DNA from: Actinomycetota bacterium
GTDB lineage: Bacteria; Actinomycetota; Thermoleophilia; Gaiellales; Gaiellaceae
Assembly: GCA_003139545.1 (NCBI GenBank)
Contig: PLJC01000004.1
Span: 104,001 to 168,000 of the forward strand
Length of the DNA stretch: 64,000 bases
Reading direction: 5' to 3'
The translations under genes were made by a program, and so were the position numbers. Of the stretch, positions 35,016 to 44,034 are shown in pieces (within the stretch, counting starts at the first letter, position 1; each line of letters opens with the position of its first letter). Below the pieces are notes generated by a model, which saw only the letters and a list, made by a program, of their open reading frames with translations, did no database searches and was not told the origin of the DNA.

Positions 35016-36449
35016 ATGCACCGCGCCGCTGACTTACGAGCCAAGCTCCTTGAGATTGCTCCGCTCCCGTCGAGCAGGCGGTGGGCGCTGTTTGAGGCCC
35101 TGCTCTACACCCTCTTCAAGCGCGGGCACTTTCGCGTTGAACGCGACTCACGCGCCGCCGGACTGAGACAGCTCGATCTTGTTGCGAGCGAACAAGGTAT
35201 CTCCTACTTCGTCGAGGCGAAGTGGAAGAAGAGACCTGTCGGAGTGGGCGATCTCGACGGGCTCTACGCGCGCCTCGACGGGACACCGGGCACGACGGTC
35301 GGTGTTCTGATTAGCCCGAGTGGCTTCACTGGCGGGGTATCGACAGAGGTGATCCGCCGAAAAGGCCGACCCGTTCTGTTGCTTGGGCCATCGGAACTCG
35401 GCCAAGTGGTTGACGACCCGTGGAGTCTCAGGAGGATGCTCAAACGGAAACTCGATCACTTCGTCGTCGTGGGAGAAGTGCTCGTCGGACCGAATGACGT
35501 TCCGCTCGACCAGCAACGGTCTTTCGCTTGGAGTGAAGAGCCAGCGCGGATAGTGCGCCCAGATGGGCGGTCGCTGCCATGGATCACCTGCGGCGGTGAC
35601 TACGGAAGCTTCGTGTTCACGCAGGAGCTCACGGACGTCGACTGGACGACACGCCGTGGGCGCGGAGCATCGGTCGATTTTCGCCCCGAGGTCTTCTCCC
35701 TCGACGAACTCTCAGCAATGATCGACGAGCTTCAGGAACGCGGATGGCTAAGCACTGGTGCAACATGGATCATCGAGCAGGCGGAGACGACATGGCATGG
35801 ATTCGGCTGCTCCTCACTCCTTGAAGCGCTGCGGGGCTGGCGTGAGCGATACGCAGGCTTGAGCCAAGTCCACCATACGGAAGTGTTCTGTGTTACTGAC
35901 TCCTTCGACGGCCGTCTTATTGTTCTCAACGGCGACGTCTCCGCTCACCAGGGGCGCAACTTCTCGAGCCTGAATCTGTCGCTTCACCTGTCAGGCATTC
36001 CGGCAGATGCTGAGCCACTGATCCGGTTGGCGGAGGTCGTGCACGACGACGAGCCAATCGAGTATCGGGGGCTCTCAGGTCGGGCTGTCGAGACGGTGAA
36101 TCTTCGAGCGGAGCACATGCAACTGGCTGATCCGGTCGCGTTCATCGTTGAGGCCCGCGACGATGATGAGCCCTATCGCTACTGGGTGAAGGGGATCGCA
36201 GTAGCCAATCCTCACCTGGGCTTGGAGCGGTCCGAGATCGATGATGAGGATGCTCTCTGGTGGCCGATCATCCGCGAGAGCGAGCTAGTGATCTGTGCAC
36301 TCTCATCCTGGCATCCGCTCGGCGAGCGCCCTGAGAGCTACGAGCTTCGGTTTATCGAGTGGACCACTACGTCCGATTACACAGTGATGCGCTACGTCGC
36401 CGACTGGCGCGGCGAACTTCGCGGCTCGCCCCTCAGGTCAATGTCCTGA
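35016..36449 (+). CDS. Mrr-like restriction endonuclease domain protein
   Basis: 477 residues. About 1-130 form an Mrr-type PD-(D/E)xK nuclease domain: SSRRWALFEALLYTLFKRGHFRVERD, LRQLDLVASEQGISYFVEAKWKKRP (the D and ExK residues), and VGVLISPSGFTGG. The remaining 340 residues are of unknown fold and could recognise DNA or partner signals. Base composition and codon use look less GC-rich than in the neighbours (codons ending in A or T are common), and it sits just after tRNA-Cys, so it was probably acquired. No methylase is adjacent, which fits a type IV-like or solitary defence nuclease. No downstream copy of the tRNA-Cys end was found. Confidence 0.8.
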   Translation: MHRAADLRAKLLEIAPLPSSRRWALFEALLYTLFKRGHFRVERDSRAAGLRQLDLVASEQGISYFVEAKWKKRPVGVGDLDGLYARLDGTPGTTVGVLISPSGFTGGVSTEVIRRKGRPVLLLGPSELGQVVDDPWSLRRMLKRKLDHFVVVGEVLVGPNDVPLDQQRSFAWSEEPARIVRPDGRSLPWITCGGDYGSFVFTQELTDVDWTTRRGRGASVDFRPEVFSLDELSAMIDELQERGWLSTGATWIIEQAETTWHGFGCSSLLEALRGWRERYAGLSQVHHTEVFCVTDSFDGRLIVLNGDVSAHQGRNFSSLNLSLHLSGIPADAEPLIRLAEVVHDDEPIEYRGLSGRAVETVNLRAEHMQLADPVAFIVEARDDDEPYRYWVKGIAVANPHLGLERSEIDDEDALWWPIIRESELVICALSSWHPLGERPESYELRFIEWTTTSDYTVMRYVADWRGELRGSPLRSMS

Positions 36450-36625
36450 GGCTCCATCCGGCGTTCATCGGTCACAGAGGCGGAATGCGCACCTTGGGTG
36501 GAGAACGGCGTAGGCCCGCTCGTCTCGGGGCGTCATACCGAGCCGCCGCCAGCCAGGAGCTCGAGCGCTCTCGCAAGTGACGGACGCCGCTGGCTGTTCG
36601 ATCAGCCCATCCAGGGCGCGAGATC

Positions 36626-37066
36626 TTACGCCGCGCGCTGCGCCCGCACGTGCCGCACAATCCGGACCGGGATCGTTTGCGTCGGCAGCAAGTGCCGGTA
36701 CCGGACCGCGAGCCGCATCGTCGCGACGATCGTCAGAACGATCCCGGCCACGACGAAGACGTCGGCCAGGTTGAACGCGACGTCGCCGACGACGAAGGGG
36801 TTCGCGACCGCGCGGCTGTGCATCGCCGCAGACGCGAGGTTCCCCAGCAGCCCGCCGGCGAAGACTCCGGCTCCGGTGGCGAGCAACCGCGACGGCGGCC
36901 GGGCGAGCAGCAGCGCCAAGACGAACAGCCCGACCGAGACCTCGACCCACGCGTGCGACCGGTGATGGGCAAACGACGGGTCCGCGGCCACGACGGCCTT
37001 CACGACGAGGTCGGCCCCGGCGAGGACCAGCGCCGTGACCAGGACGATTCCGGCGCGCGCCCTCAC
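36626..37066 (-). CDS. LspA-like membrane protein lacking one catalytic Asp
   Basis: 146 residues with four hydrophobic segments. Helix 1 holds ADLVVKAVV, and the C-terminal part has GGLLGNLASAAMHSR and VGDVAFNLADVFVVAGIVL. These resemble the signal peptidase II boxes GGxxGNxxDR and FNxADxxI. The second catalytic Asp (in FNLAD) is kept, but the DR of the first box is replaced by SA, so lipoprotein-peptidase activity is doubtful. It is either a divergent paralogue with another role or a mis-recognised four-helix protein. Divergent from the secreted protein at 37157. Confidence 0.65.
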   Translation of the reverse strand: MRARAGIVLVTALVLAGADLVVKAVVAADPSFAHHRSHAWVEVSVGLFVLALLLARPPSRLLATGAGVFAGGLLGNLASAAMHSRAVANPFVVGDVAFNLADVFVVAGIVLTIVATMRLAVRYRHLLPTQTIPVRIVRHVRAQRAA

Positions 37067-37156
37067 TTTGGTGATATCGGCGTTGCCGCCCTGTACCTCG
37101 ACCCCAACCTGCGCTACGGTCCGCCCGGGTAGGCACCCAATCCGGAAGGGGAACTG

Positions 37157-37603
37157 ATGCGCAGCGCGAGAAGGCTCCTGTTTGTCATGGTCGTTGTGCT
37201 CGTGAGCCTCGCGGCCTGGAGTTCCGCCGCGCTCGCGTCGCCCAGCGCCCGCACGCTGTCGCCCTTCTGCTCGAAGGTGGTCAGCTACGCCAAAGACACG
37301 CCCGGCACGACTCTCTATTCCCTCAAGCCGGCGGCGCTCGCAGCCAAGTACAAGGGCTTCAAGTCGGCGACAGTGAGGCTGTTGTCGATCGCGCCGAGCT
37401 CGATCAAGCCCGACCTGCAGAAGATCTTCACGTTCGACAACGCGCTCTTCGCAGCACTGCAGAAAGCGGGCTGGAGCTTCACGAAAGTCCCGCCGGCGAC
37501 GCTAAAGAGCTGGGCGACCAAGGGCCCCCTGCTCAAGCCGGCGAGCGACAAGGTGATCTCGTACTTCAACAAGACCTGCGGACTGCATTATCCGCTGCCG
37601 TAG
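37157..37603 (+). CDS. Hypothetical secreted protein, 148 residues
   Basis: ATG 7 bases after GGAAGGGG. Clear signal peptide (RRLLFVMVVVLVSLAAWSSAALA, residues 5-27). The mature part is small, Lys- and Ser-rich, probably helical, with two cysteines (FCSKVV near 37 and TCGLHY near the end) that could form a disulfide linking the two ends. No family recognised. Confidence 0.78.
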   Translation: MRSARRLLFVMVVVLVSLAAWSSAALASPSARTLSPFCSKVVSYAKDTPGTTLYSLKPAALAAKYKGFKSATVRLLSIAPSSIKPDLQKIFTFDNALFAALQKAGWSFTKVPPATLKSWATKGPLLKPASDKVISYFNKTCGLHYPLP

Positions 37604-37715
37604 GCCGCGGCGCGGCACGCGCCGCTTCAACTCACCCCTCTTCAGCGCCGCCGAAACACGTTCGGCGTTGTCGAGGTGTCAGACGTGCGAGGCGATGAAC
37701 GTCGGCTGCATGTCC

Positions 37716-38306
37716 TCAGTGTGCCTGGACGATGCGGGCCCGAATCACCGAATTGAGCTTCGGGAAGTGCTTCTTCAGAAAAGAATTACCTTGTGATGCG
37801 ATCTGCGGCTCGTCGTTCGTGACCGTATCGTCGTAGCCGCCGTACAGCTTCTTCACGACCGCCATCCCGGTCGTCACCTTCCCGAACGGCGCGAAGCCCT
37901 GTTTGTCGAGGTTCCCCGCGTTGTCGCCGAGGTTGATGAACACCTGCGTCGTCCTCGTGTTCGGCCCGGCATCGGCGAAGGTGATCGTCCCGACGACGTT
38001 CGAGGCCCTAACGGGATCGTCCATGAGGTTCGCGTTCTGCCACGCCGACGACACGGACGGGTACCCGCTGATCCCGAACTGGACGACGAAGCCCTTTACG
38101 ACGCGGAAAAAGACGGTCCCGTCGAAGAAGTGCGCCTTGACGAGGTTGTAGAACCGATCGGCGCCGAGCGGCGCCCAGCTCCGGTGCACGGTGACGACGA
38201 ACGTCCCCTTCGTCGTCGTGAACTTCGCCCCGTAGGTTGCCGGCGCCTTGGCGTGCAGCGCGGAGGGATGGAGGAGCGCAGGAGGTGGGGGAGCGGCGAG
38301 GATCAC
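37716..38306 (-). CDS. Cyclophilin-type peptidyl-prolyl cis-trans isomerase
   Basis: 196 residues from GTG. The cyclophilin core is visible: FTTTKGTFVVTVHRSWAPLG, FYNLVKAHFFDGTVFFRVVKGFVVQFG (the catalytic Arg in FFRV), AGPNTRTTQVFINLGDN and FAPFGKVTTGMAVVKKL. The short Pro/Ala-rich N-terminus is not a convincing signal peptide. It catalyses proline isomerisation during protein folding. It lies 9 bases downstream of the VWA gene in the same orientation and may be read with that operon. Confidence 0.92.
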   Translation of the reverse strand: MILAAPPPPALLHPSALHAKAPATYGAKFTTTKGTFVVTVHRSWAPLGADRFYNLVKAHFFDGTVFFRVVKGFVVQFGISGYPSVSSAWQNANLMDDPVRASNVVGTITFADAGPNTRTTQVFINLGDNAGNLDKQGFAPFGKVTTGMAVVKKLYGGYDDTVTNDEPQIASQGNSFLKKHFPKLNSVIRARIVQAH

Positions 38307-38315
38307 ACCGACACC

Positions 38316-39293
38316 TTAGAAGTTCCGCCGGTAGAACAGGAAGCCGAGCGGGAGAATCCCGCCCAGCGCAAACCACGGGGCGAGCGCGATGCGCGCATAC
38401 GCATTGACGCGCGACGCCTCGGGGCCCTGACCGACGATGCGGCGCGCCGCATGGACGAGCGATCCGACCTGGCTCTCCTCGAAGACGGAGCCGCTCGACA
38501 GGTCCGCCGCCTTGTGCAGGAGCGCGTCGCTCGTCGGGTCGGCGACGTAGAACGGATCGATCCGGCCGCCGCGCCGGTAGATCCGCTCGTTCGCCTTCCA
38601 CACGTGCACGAAGACCGGCTTGAGCGTGTGGCCGATGCTTAGACCGAACAGCTCGAGGTCGGGTGTCGCTTCGCCGTCGGTGAAGACGACGAGCAAGCGG
38701 TGCTTCGCCGTGTCGGAGAAGAAGTGCGAGCTGACTACCGGGACGAGCGCCGCGAAGTTCGTTGCGCGGGCGCGACGATACTGTTGCGACGGCGGCGGCC
38801 GGTTGATCCCGACGGACTGCGCGATCGTGCGGTCGAAGAGCGCCGGATCCGTCGTCGGCATCAGCTCGGGCAGGACACGGTCGGTCATCGTCGACACGCC
38901 GACCGGCACGTCTCCAAGCGCGCGCTCAAGCCGCAGCGCGATCCGCTTCGCGCGCGCGAGCCGCGACGGACTGTGTGGCCCTGACGACGCGCTCATCGAT
39001 TCCGAGGTGTCGAGCACGAAGACCGCCTGCGCGTCGCCGCGCTCTTTGACGAGCTGCTGGTGCACGACGACCGGCTGTGCTGCGGCGACCGCAACGAGCG
39101 CGGGCAGGAACACAAGAGCAGCAGCCGCCTCGACGACGGGACGGCGGCCCGGCCCGCGCAGCCGGAGAAGCGCGCGCACCCTTGTCGAGCGCCGCTCCGT
39201 GACGAGCAGCGCGGCGAGCGGAGCAGCCGCAGCGACGACGAACACCGCGTCGACCGGCGTGAGGAAGCTGACCCCGAAGAGCGCGAGCGGCAT
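38316..39293 (-). CDS. Membrane VWA-domain protein (BatA/BatB-like)
   Basis: 325 residues, ATG 39293 overlapping the previous TGA by one base. Two N-terminal membrane spans (about 8-28 and 55-75), a von Willebrand factor A domain starting AVFVLDTSESMS (intact DxSxS metal site) and reaching about residue 290, then a C-terminal span before YRRNF. This is the Bat-type layout, with the VWA domain outside between membrane anchors. It is the sixth gene of a coupled MoxR-led operon. Confidence 0.88.
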   Translation of the reverse strand: MPLALFGVSFLTPVDAVFVVAAAAPLAALLVTERRSTRVRALLRLRGPGRRPVVEAAAALVFLPALVAVAAAQPVVVHQQLVKERGDAQAVFVLDTSESMSASSGPHSPSRLARAKRIALRLERALGDVPVGVSTMTDRVLPELMPTTDPALFDRTIAQSVGINRPPPSQQYRRARATNFAALVPVVSSHFFSDTAKHRLLVVFTDGEATPDLELFGLSIGHTLKPVFVHVWKANERIYRRGGRIDPFYVADPTSDALLHKAADLSSGSVFEESQVGSLVHAARRIVGQGPEASRVNAYARIALAPWFALGGILPLGFLFYRRNF

Positions 39294-39931
39294 CAGTAGC
39301 CGTTTCCGACGACCGTTGCGCCGTGCCCGCGGCCGAAGCCGAAGCCCGCGTGCGCGTCCTTGCCGAGCGGCCCCTTGCCCGGCCGCGTCACGCGCAGGAT
39401 GAGCTCGAGGTTCTGCTTCGCGTCCGCGTTGCCCGGATCGAGCTCGACCGCCTGCTGGAAGTACTGGGTCGACTGTTTCAGCACCTGGATCTGCGCCGTC
39501 TGGTTCCCCGCGTCGACGGGCGTGGTGATGACGAGCACGCCGAGGAGGTTCGCCGCGCCGGAGCGTTCGGTCGCCGTTTTCGCGGTGCTCGTCAGCTCGA
39601 GCAGCTGCTCCTGCGCGCGCGCCCGGAGCTTCGGGAGGTCCTCCTGCGACTGCGGGTTCGCGCCGATGTGCGTGTCCCAGAAGGACTGGAGCGCGCGGCG
39701 CCACGCGATCGTGTCCGACGTTCCCAGGGCAGCGCCGGCCGGGTCGCCGGGCAGGATCGTCGCCGGCTTCCACAGGTTGCCGTGGTCAAGGAGTGCGCGG
39801 AAGCGGATGTCGTCGAGGCGAACAGACGATTGCCACGTGCGCGCGTCGAACGCGAAGAGCACGAGCAGCGTCGCGATCCCGGCAAGGACGAGCGCCGTGA
39901 CGCCGAGCCGGTGCCGGCGGACGATGCTCAT
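39293..39931 (-). CDS. Membrane-anchored protein with a TPR-like segment (Bat operon)
   Basis: 212 residues from ATG 39931, overlapping the upstream VWA gene (ATGA). One N-terminal membrane span (about 8-27) leads to a helical outer domain. Near residue 165-185 it reads STQYFQQAVELDPGNADAKQNLELILR, a tetratricopeptide-like unit. The C-terminus is Gly-rich. This position and form fit the BatB/BatC-type helper in MoxR/VWA operons. Specific function unknown. Confidence 0.8.
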   Translation of the reverse strand: MSIVRRHRLGVTALVLAGIATLLVLFAFDARTWQSSVRLDDIRFRALLDHGNLWKPATILPGDPAGAALGTSDTIAWRRALQSFWDTHIGANPQSQEDLPKLRARAQEQLLELTSTAKTATERSGAANLLGVLVITTPVDAGNQTAQIQVLKQSTQYFQQAVELDPGNADAKQNLELILRVTRPGKGPLGKDAHAGFGFGRGHGATVVGNGY

Positions 39932-40770
39932 GCCGGATCCACCACGAGGCGCGCGTTCCAGCGCTCGTTCCCGGCGAGCAGCAGGACGAGAACGACGCCG
40001 AGCGAGAGCAGCGCCCACGGAGCGGCTGCGGCGACCGGTTGGACGCTCTTGTGCGCGCTGTGCCTGAACGCCGACGGCGGGACGAATGCGTTCGACCCGA
40101 AGAGCGCGGCGAAGTAGTTCTTGTTGGACGTCTCCGCGAAGAGCGGCACGATGCGCACCGGCATGTGCTCCTTGCGCAGCACGAGTGCCTCCGCTTCGAG
40201 CTGCGGCTGGTCAGCGACGGAATCGTCGAGATCGCTGACCAGGAGGATGGCGCCGTGCTTCACGTGCGCGCGCCGGAGGGCGGCATCGGCGGTGACGAAG
40301 CCCGCCGATATGCGCGTGCCGCCGCTGAACTGGTCCCACGGGGACTGCGCGAACACCGGGATTCCTCCGTAGAACCGAATCGGGACGAAGAACGGGACGA
40401 ACTGCAGTAGCGCGCCGGGCGGCGAATTCGGCGGCAGGAGCTCGTAGGCGGTATCGGAGAACATCACGAGGCAGATCGACTGGTTCGCGCTCACGATGCC
40501 CCGCAACGTCGTGGCGACGCGCTCGTACACAGGGCCGGCGATGCTCGCCGACATGTCGAGGACGACACAGCCCGTCGTGGCGCCCGCGGGCAGCACGGCC
40601 GCACGTCCCGCGCCGGCCGAGCGGGCGAGGAGGACGATGCCGGCGAGCGTCGCCGCGAGTGCGGCGGCGAGGACGACACGTCCTGCCGACGTTCGGAGCA
40701 TCGGCGACCGCAGCTCGCGCAGGTCGGCGAGCTCGACCGGCTCTGGGCGATGGATGGTCGGGAGCCTCAC
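39928..40770 (-). CDS. VWA-domain protein of the MoxR operon
   Basis: 280 residues from GTG 40770 (GTGA overlap with the upstream gene). After RELRSPMLRTSAGR comes a span (about 31-50), then a VWA-like domain with CVVLDMSASIAG (DxSxS kept) and LLVSDLDDSVADQP, and a C-terminal span (about 255-272). The predicted topology places the VWA domain outside the membrane. It pairs with the VWA protein encoded two genes downstream. Confidence 0.85.
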   Translation of the reverse strand: MRLPTIHRPEPVELADLRELRSPMLRTSAGRVVLAAALAATLAGIVLLARSAGAGRAAVLPAGATTGCVVLDMSASIAGPVYERVATTLRGIVSANQSICLVMFSDTAYELLPPNSPPGALLQFVPFFVPIRFYGGIPVFAQSPWDQFSGGTRISAGFVTADAALRRAHVKHGAILLVSDLDDSVADQPQLEAEALVLRKEHMPVRIVPLFAETSNKNYFAALFGSNAFVPPSAFRHSAHKSVQPVAAAAPWALLSLGVVLVLLLAGNERWNARLVVDPA

Positions 40771-41738
40771 GTGCCGAGCCCCTTCTCGCGTGCCTGTTCG
40801 GTGAACGCCTCCACTTCCTCGTCCTCCGGGACGCGCGGCGACCACGCGAGCTCGTGCGCCGCCTGCGAGAGCTCATCGACGGCCGGCACGAGCCCGAGCT
40901 CGCTCGCGACGCGCTCGAACGCCTTGCGCTGCAACGTCTCGTCGCCGTGCGCGTGTGCCCACGCGAGCAGGGTGAGTGCGCGCTCGAGCGTCGACCCTTC
41001 GAGCGACGCGGCGCTTGCGACATGCGGTCGCAGCACGCGGTACCAGCGTGCGAGCGCCCCGAGCGCGCCCGCCACCGCAAGCCCGGCGAGCCCGAGCGCG
41101 AGCCAGAAGAGGAGCGAGGGGGAGACGCGGAACGTCGGCGCGGCGACCGGCGCCAGGCTGTACTGCCAGTCGTACTTGCGCGCGTTCAGGAGCGCCGTCT
41201 CGACCGCCGGGCTGACCTGCGAGAGCACCTTCACCGAAGGCCAGGTTGCGTTGATCCCGAACTCGTGCTTGCCGTTGGCGCGCAGATAGTCGATGTGCGC
41301 GCCGGGGAAGCGGAACACGTGGAACGTCTCGCTCGGCGGCGCGACCGGCACGCACTTGGCGGTGAGGCAGCGGAGCTGCCACGTCCACGTGAGCTGCTCG
41401 AAGCGGCCGACTCGCAGGTGCAGCACCGTCGGCGCTCCCACGATCGTGTACGGCGCGAAGCCGACCTGCACGCGCAGCCGCTTCGGATCGACCCAGCGCG
41501 TGTCGGCGACGACTGCGAGCTGCGCGGAGAGCGTGTCCCCGAAGAGATGGACGGTGGGCGCGATGTTCGCGTACGCCTTCAGCGGCTCCCCTTCCCCGAT
41601 CACCGAGCCGGAGGAGTGGAACGGCATCCCCGGGTGCACCTGGAAGATCGGCGGGATGATCTGCGGCGGCCCGTTCGCCGCCGTCGCCGCGCCGGCGAGA
41701 AGGAGCGCTGCTCCGACCCCCGCGAGCACCACCTTCAT
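40767..41738 (-). CDS. Exported membrane protein of the MoxR operon (BatD-like position)
   Basis: 323 residues. ATG 41738 is chosen because it overlaps the DUF58 stop as ATGA. The frame extends a little further upstream. Signal peptide (KVVLAGVGAALLLAGAATAA), an all-beta outer domain with one Cys pair (LRCLTAKCVP) and a membrane span near 210-230. A cytoplasmic helical tail follows, with HAHGDETLQRKAFERVASEL. The layout matches BatD-like proteins, but sequence similarity is not obvious by eye. Confidence 0.78.
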   Translation of the reverse strand: MKVVLAGVGAALLLAGAATAANGPPQIIPPIFQVHPGMPFHSSGSVIGEGEPLKAYANIAPTVHLFGDTLSAQLAVVADTRWVDPKRLRVQVGFAPYTIVGAPTVLHLRVGRFEQLTWTWQLRCLTAKCVPVAPPSETFHVFRFPGAHIDYLRANGKHEFGINATWPSVKVLSQVSPAVETALLNARKYDWQYSLAPVAAPTFRVSPSLLFWLALGLAGLAVAGALGALARWYRVLRPHVASAASLEGSTLERALTLLAWAHAHGDETLQRKAFERVASELGLVPAVDELSQAAHELAWSPRVPEDEEVEAFTEQAREKGLGT

Positions 41739-42640
41739 ACGATCGATCCGCGCCACATCTGGCGGAGGTCGGCCCAGCGCAGGAACGACGAGAGCAGGTC
41801 GACGTACTCGTGCGAGCGCGCCTCGACCGGCTCGATCCCGAGCGAGCGGAAGTCGCGCACGAGGCTCGCCCAGCGCGACTCGTGCTCATCGCGCAGGCGC
41901 GCCGCCTCGCGCTCCGTCACGTAGACGGGGACGACCCTGCCGGTGCCCGGCTGCGCGTACGGGATCGTGATCCCGCCGACGTCGGGGAATGTGCGCTCCC
42001 ACACCGGGTCCTGAATGACGACGGGGACGATCTCCCACTGGTGCTCGAGCGCGCGCTGCCAGGCGTCGAGGTCGGGCGGCACGACGAAGTCGGAAAGGAC
42101 GAACACGAACGCCTGCGTCGGCAGGTCGCGGCGGTGCTCGCCGAGGAAGAAGAGCCCGCGCGCGACGGTATCGACCGGCGCGCCGAAGGGCCGGTCGAAC
42201 GTTCCGGGCTCGGCGACGCGCTCGCTGCGCGGAGGGCGCCAGTACGGATCGCCGAGCGCGTAGTCGAGGTAGCCGGTGAGGCTGCGCGCCGCGTGCGCGC
42301 TCGTGCCGATCAGGTCGACCGCGGCGAGGATCGCGCGCGGCTTGTCCAGTGTGCGGAACGTCGACGCGCCGATTCCCATCGACGGTCGCCGGTCGACCAG
42401 GACGACGACGCGCGGAGCCTCGTCGGCGAAACGCTCCCGGACGATGAACTCGTCGTCGCCGCGCGCGGCCGACAGCTTCGCGGACGCGGCCCAGTCCATC
42501 CACCCGACGTCGTCCCCGGGGCGATACTCGCGCGTGCTTGCTACGTCGGAGCCGATGCCCCGGCGGACGCTGCGCACGCCGCCGAACGCGAGGCCGATCA
42601 CGCGTCGCCGCGGGATGAGCGGGAAGACGGCTGCGGTCAC
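41735..42640 (-). CDS. DUF58 protein
   Basis: 301 residues from GTG 42640 (GTGA overlap with moxR). The DUF58 signature STREYRPGDDVGWMDWAASAKL lies near 32-53, and ERFADEAPRVVVLVDRRPSMG near 68-88. It lacks the N-terminal membrane spans of many DUF58 proteins. The VWA-like metal motif, usually DxSxS, reads DRRPS, so the first Ser is lost and metal binding may be impaired. It is expected to partner with the MoxR ATPase. Confidence 0.9.
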   Translation of the reverse strand: MTAAVFPLIPRRRVIGLAFGGVRSVRRGIGSDVASTREYRPGDDVGWMDWAASAKLSAARGDDEFIVRERFADEAPRVVVLVDRRPSMGIGASTFRTLDKPRAILAAVDLIGTSAHAARSLTGYLDYALGDPYWRPPRSERVAEPGTFDRPFGAPVDTVARGLFFLGEHRRDLPTQAFVFVLSDFVVPPDLDAWQRALEHQWEIVPVVIQDPVWERTFPDVGGITIPYAQPGTGRVVPVYVTEREAARLRDEHESRWASLVRDFRSLGIEPVEARSHEYVDLLSSFLRWADLRQMWRGSIV

Positions 42641-43647
42641 GCCGAGACGGCCGCCGGCACGTCGAGGTCGATGTCGAAGCCCGGCTTCGGGGCAACCGCG
42701 ATGCAACGCCGGCGAACGTCCGCGCTCGCCGCCTCCAAGCCGTGATCCCTGATCTCGGCGAGGAAGCTCGGACGGAACAGAAGCCTGTGCATGAGCACGG
42801 GCACGAAGAGGCCCTCGACGTCGTCCGGCGTCACATACCGGCGCGAATGCAACACCGCCCACGCGCGCGCCGCGCGGTTGAGGGCGAGCGTGCCACGCAC
42901 GGAGCTGCCGATCGCGACGACCTCGATCTCGCGTGTCGCGCGGACGAGGTCGACGATCCAGCGCGCGACCGCCTCGTGCAGGAACACGTGGCCGACCGCT
43001 GCGCGCAGAATCGCGATCTCCTCGAGGTCGACGACGGGCGCGAGCCGGCCGAGCGGATGGCCGCCGAGCTGCTCGTCCACGATCTGTCCCTCGTCCTCCG
43101 CGTCGGGGTAGCCGAGCGCCGTTTTGACGAAGAAGCGGTCGAGCTGCGCCTCCGGCAGCGGGAACGTCCCCTCGTACTCGATCGGGTTCTGCGTCGCCAT
43201 GACGAGGAACGGATCGCCGAGTAGGCGCGTCTCGCCGTCCACGGTCACCTGCTGCTCGGCCATCGCCTCGAGCAGCGCCGACTGCGTCTTCGGCATCGCG
43301 CGGTTGATCTCGTCCACGAGGACGACGTTCGCGAACACCGGCCCCGGCCGGAACTCGAAGTCGCGCTCGCGCTGGTTGAAGATCGAGAGGCCGGTGACGT
43401 CGGTCGGCTGGAGATCCGGCGTGCACTGGATGCGCGACGCCTGGGCGCCGCTGATCGATCCGGCGATCGCGCGCGCGAGCACCGTCTTTGCTGTACCGGG
43501 AACGTCCTCCAGGAGGGCGTGCCCGCCGCACATGAGCGCGGCCACGACCAGCTTGATCTGCTCTCGCTTGCCGTGCACCACCGTCTCGATGTTGTCCAGC
43601 AGGCGTTCGGCGATCTCGTTCGCCGCAGCCAGATCGTCAGCAGCCAA
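42637..43647 (-). CDS. MoxR-family AAA+ ATPase
   Basis: 336 residues. TTG 43647 is chosen because GGGAGG lies 7 bases upstream and the family's N-terminus starts there. Walker A-like EDVPGTAKTVLARAIA, FEFRPGPVFANVVLVDEINRAMPKTQSALLEAM (Walker B and sensor region), VMATQNPIEYEGTFPLPEAQLDRF and RFFVKTALGYPD are all present. MoxR ATPases act as chaperone-like machines with VWA proteins. It leads an operon of six coupled genes (moxR, DUF58, BatD-like, VWA, TPR-like, VWA). Confidence 0.94.
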   Translation of the reverse strand: MAADDLAAANEIAERLLDNIETVVHGKREQIKLVVAALMCGGHALLEDVPGTAKTVLARAIAGSISGAQASRIQCTPDLQPTDVTGLSIFNQRERDFEFRPGPVFANVVLVDEINRAMPKTQSALLEAMAEQQVTVDGETRLLGDPFLVMATQNPIEYEGTFPLPEAQLDRFFVKTALGYPDAEDEGQIVDEQLGGHPLGRLAPVVDLEEIAILRAAVGHVFLHEAVARWIVDLVRATREIEVVAIGSSVRGTLALNRAARAWAVLHSRRYVTPDDVEGLFVPVLMHRLLFRPSFLAEIRDHGLEAASADVRRRCIAVAPKPGFDIDLDVPAAVSA

Positions 43648-43708
43648 GGAAAAACCTCCCGTCGGAAACCTACTCTGGGTACTTAGACGGATTCCGGCGA
43701 GATTTGTT

Positions 43709-43972
43709 CTACGGCGCCGAGACGACCGCTGCGGGGCAGTGCCAGTACACGAGGCCGGCGAAGAGCCCGGCATCGGTGCAGCCGTTCCGGGAGAGGTCGG
43801 GCGCGCCCTCGAGCTTGCCCGAGCTGCAGGCCTCAACCTGCTCACCGCTCGACTGGGTCTGGACGACGGTGCACGTGCCCGTCAGTCCGGCGGCTTGCAG
43901 GACGCGGCCGTCCTTCGCCGCCACCATGCCGGCGGCGAAAAGGGCTCCGATGACGACGATCCTCTTGACCAT
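43709..43972 (-). CDS. Small exported Cys-containing protein, 87 residues
   Basis: ATG with AGGGAG upstream. Hydrophobic N-terminus KRIVVIGALFAAGMVAA, then a short domain with four cysteines (GTCTVV, EACSSG, NGCTDAG, WHCPAA), suggesting two disulfides in an exported protein. No family recognised. Confidence 0.65.
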   Translation of the reverse strand: MVKRIVVIGALFAAGMVAAKDGRVLQAAGLTGTCTVVQTQSSGEQVEACSSGKLEGAPDLSRNGCTDAGLFAGLVYWHCPAAVVSAP

Positions 43973-44034
43973 GCGGCGGGCTCCCTGCCGCAGGTCGGGT
44001 TCAGCCGGATGATCGGCTTCGCCCGTTAGGCGCT

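Noticed and set aside
36450..36625. Downstream copy of the tRNA-Cys 3' end that would bound the Mrr-like gene as an island
   Set aside because: No GGTTCGACTCCGGC-like repeat was found after the gene, so element borders cannot be defined there.
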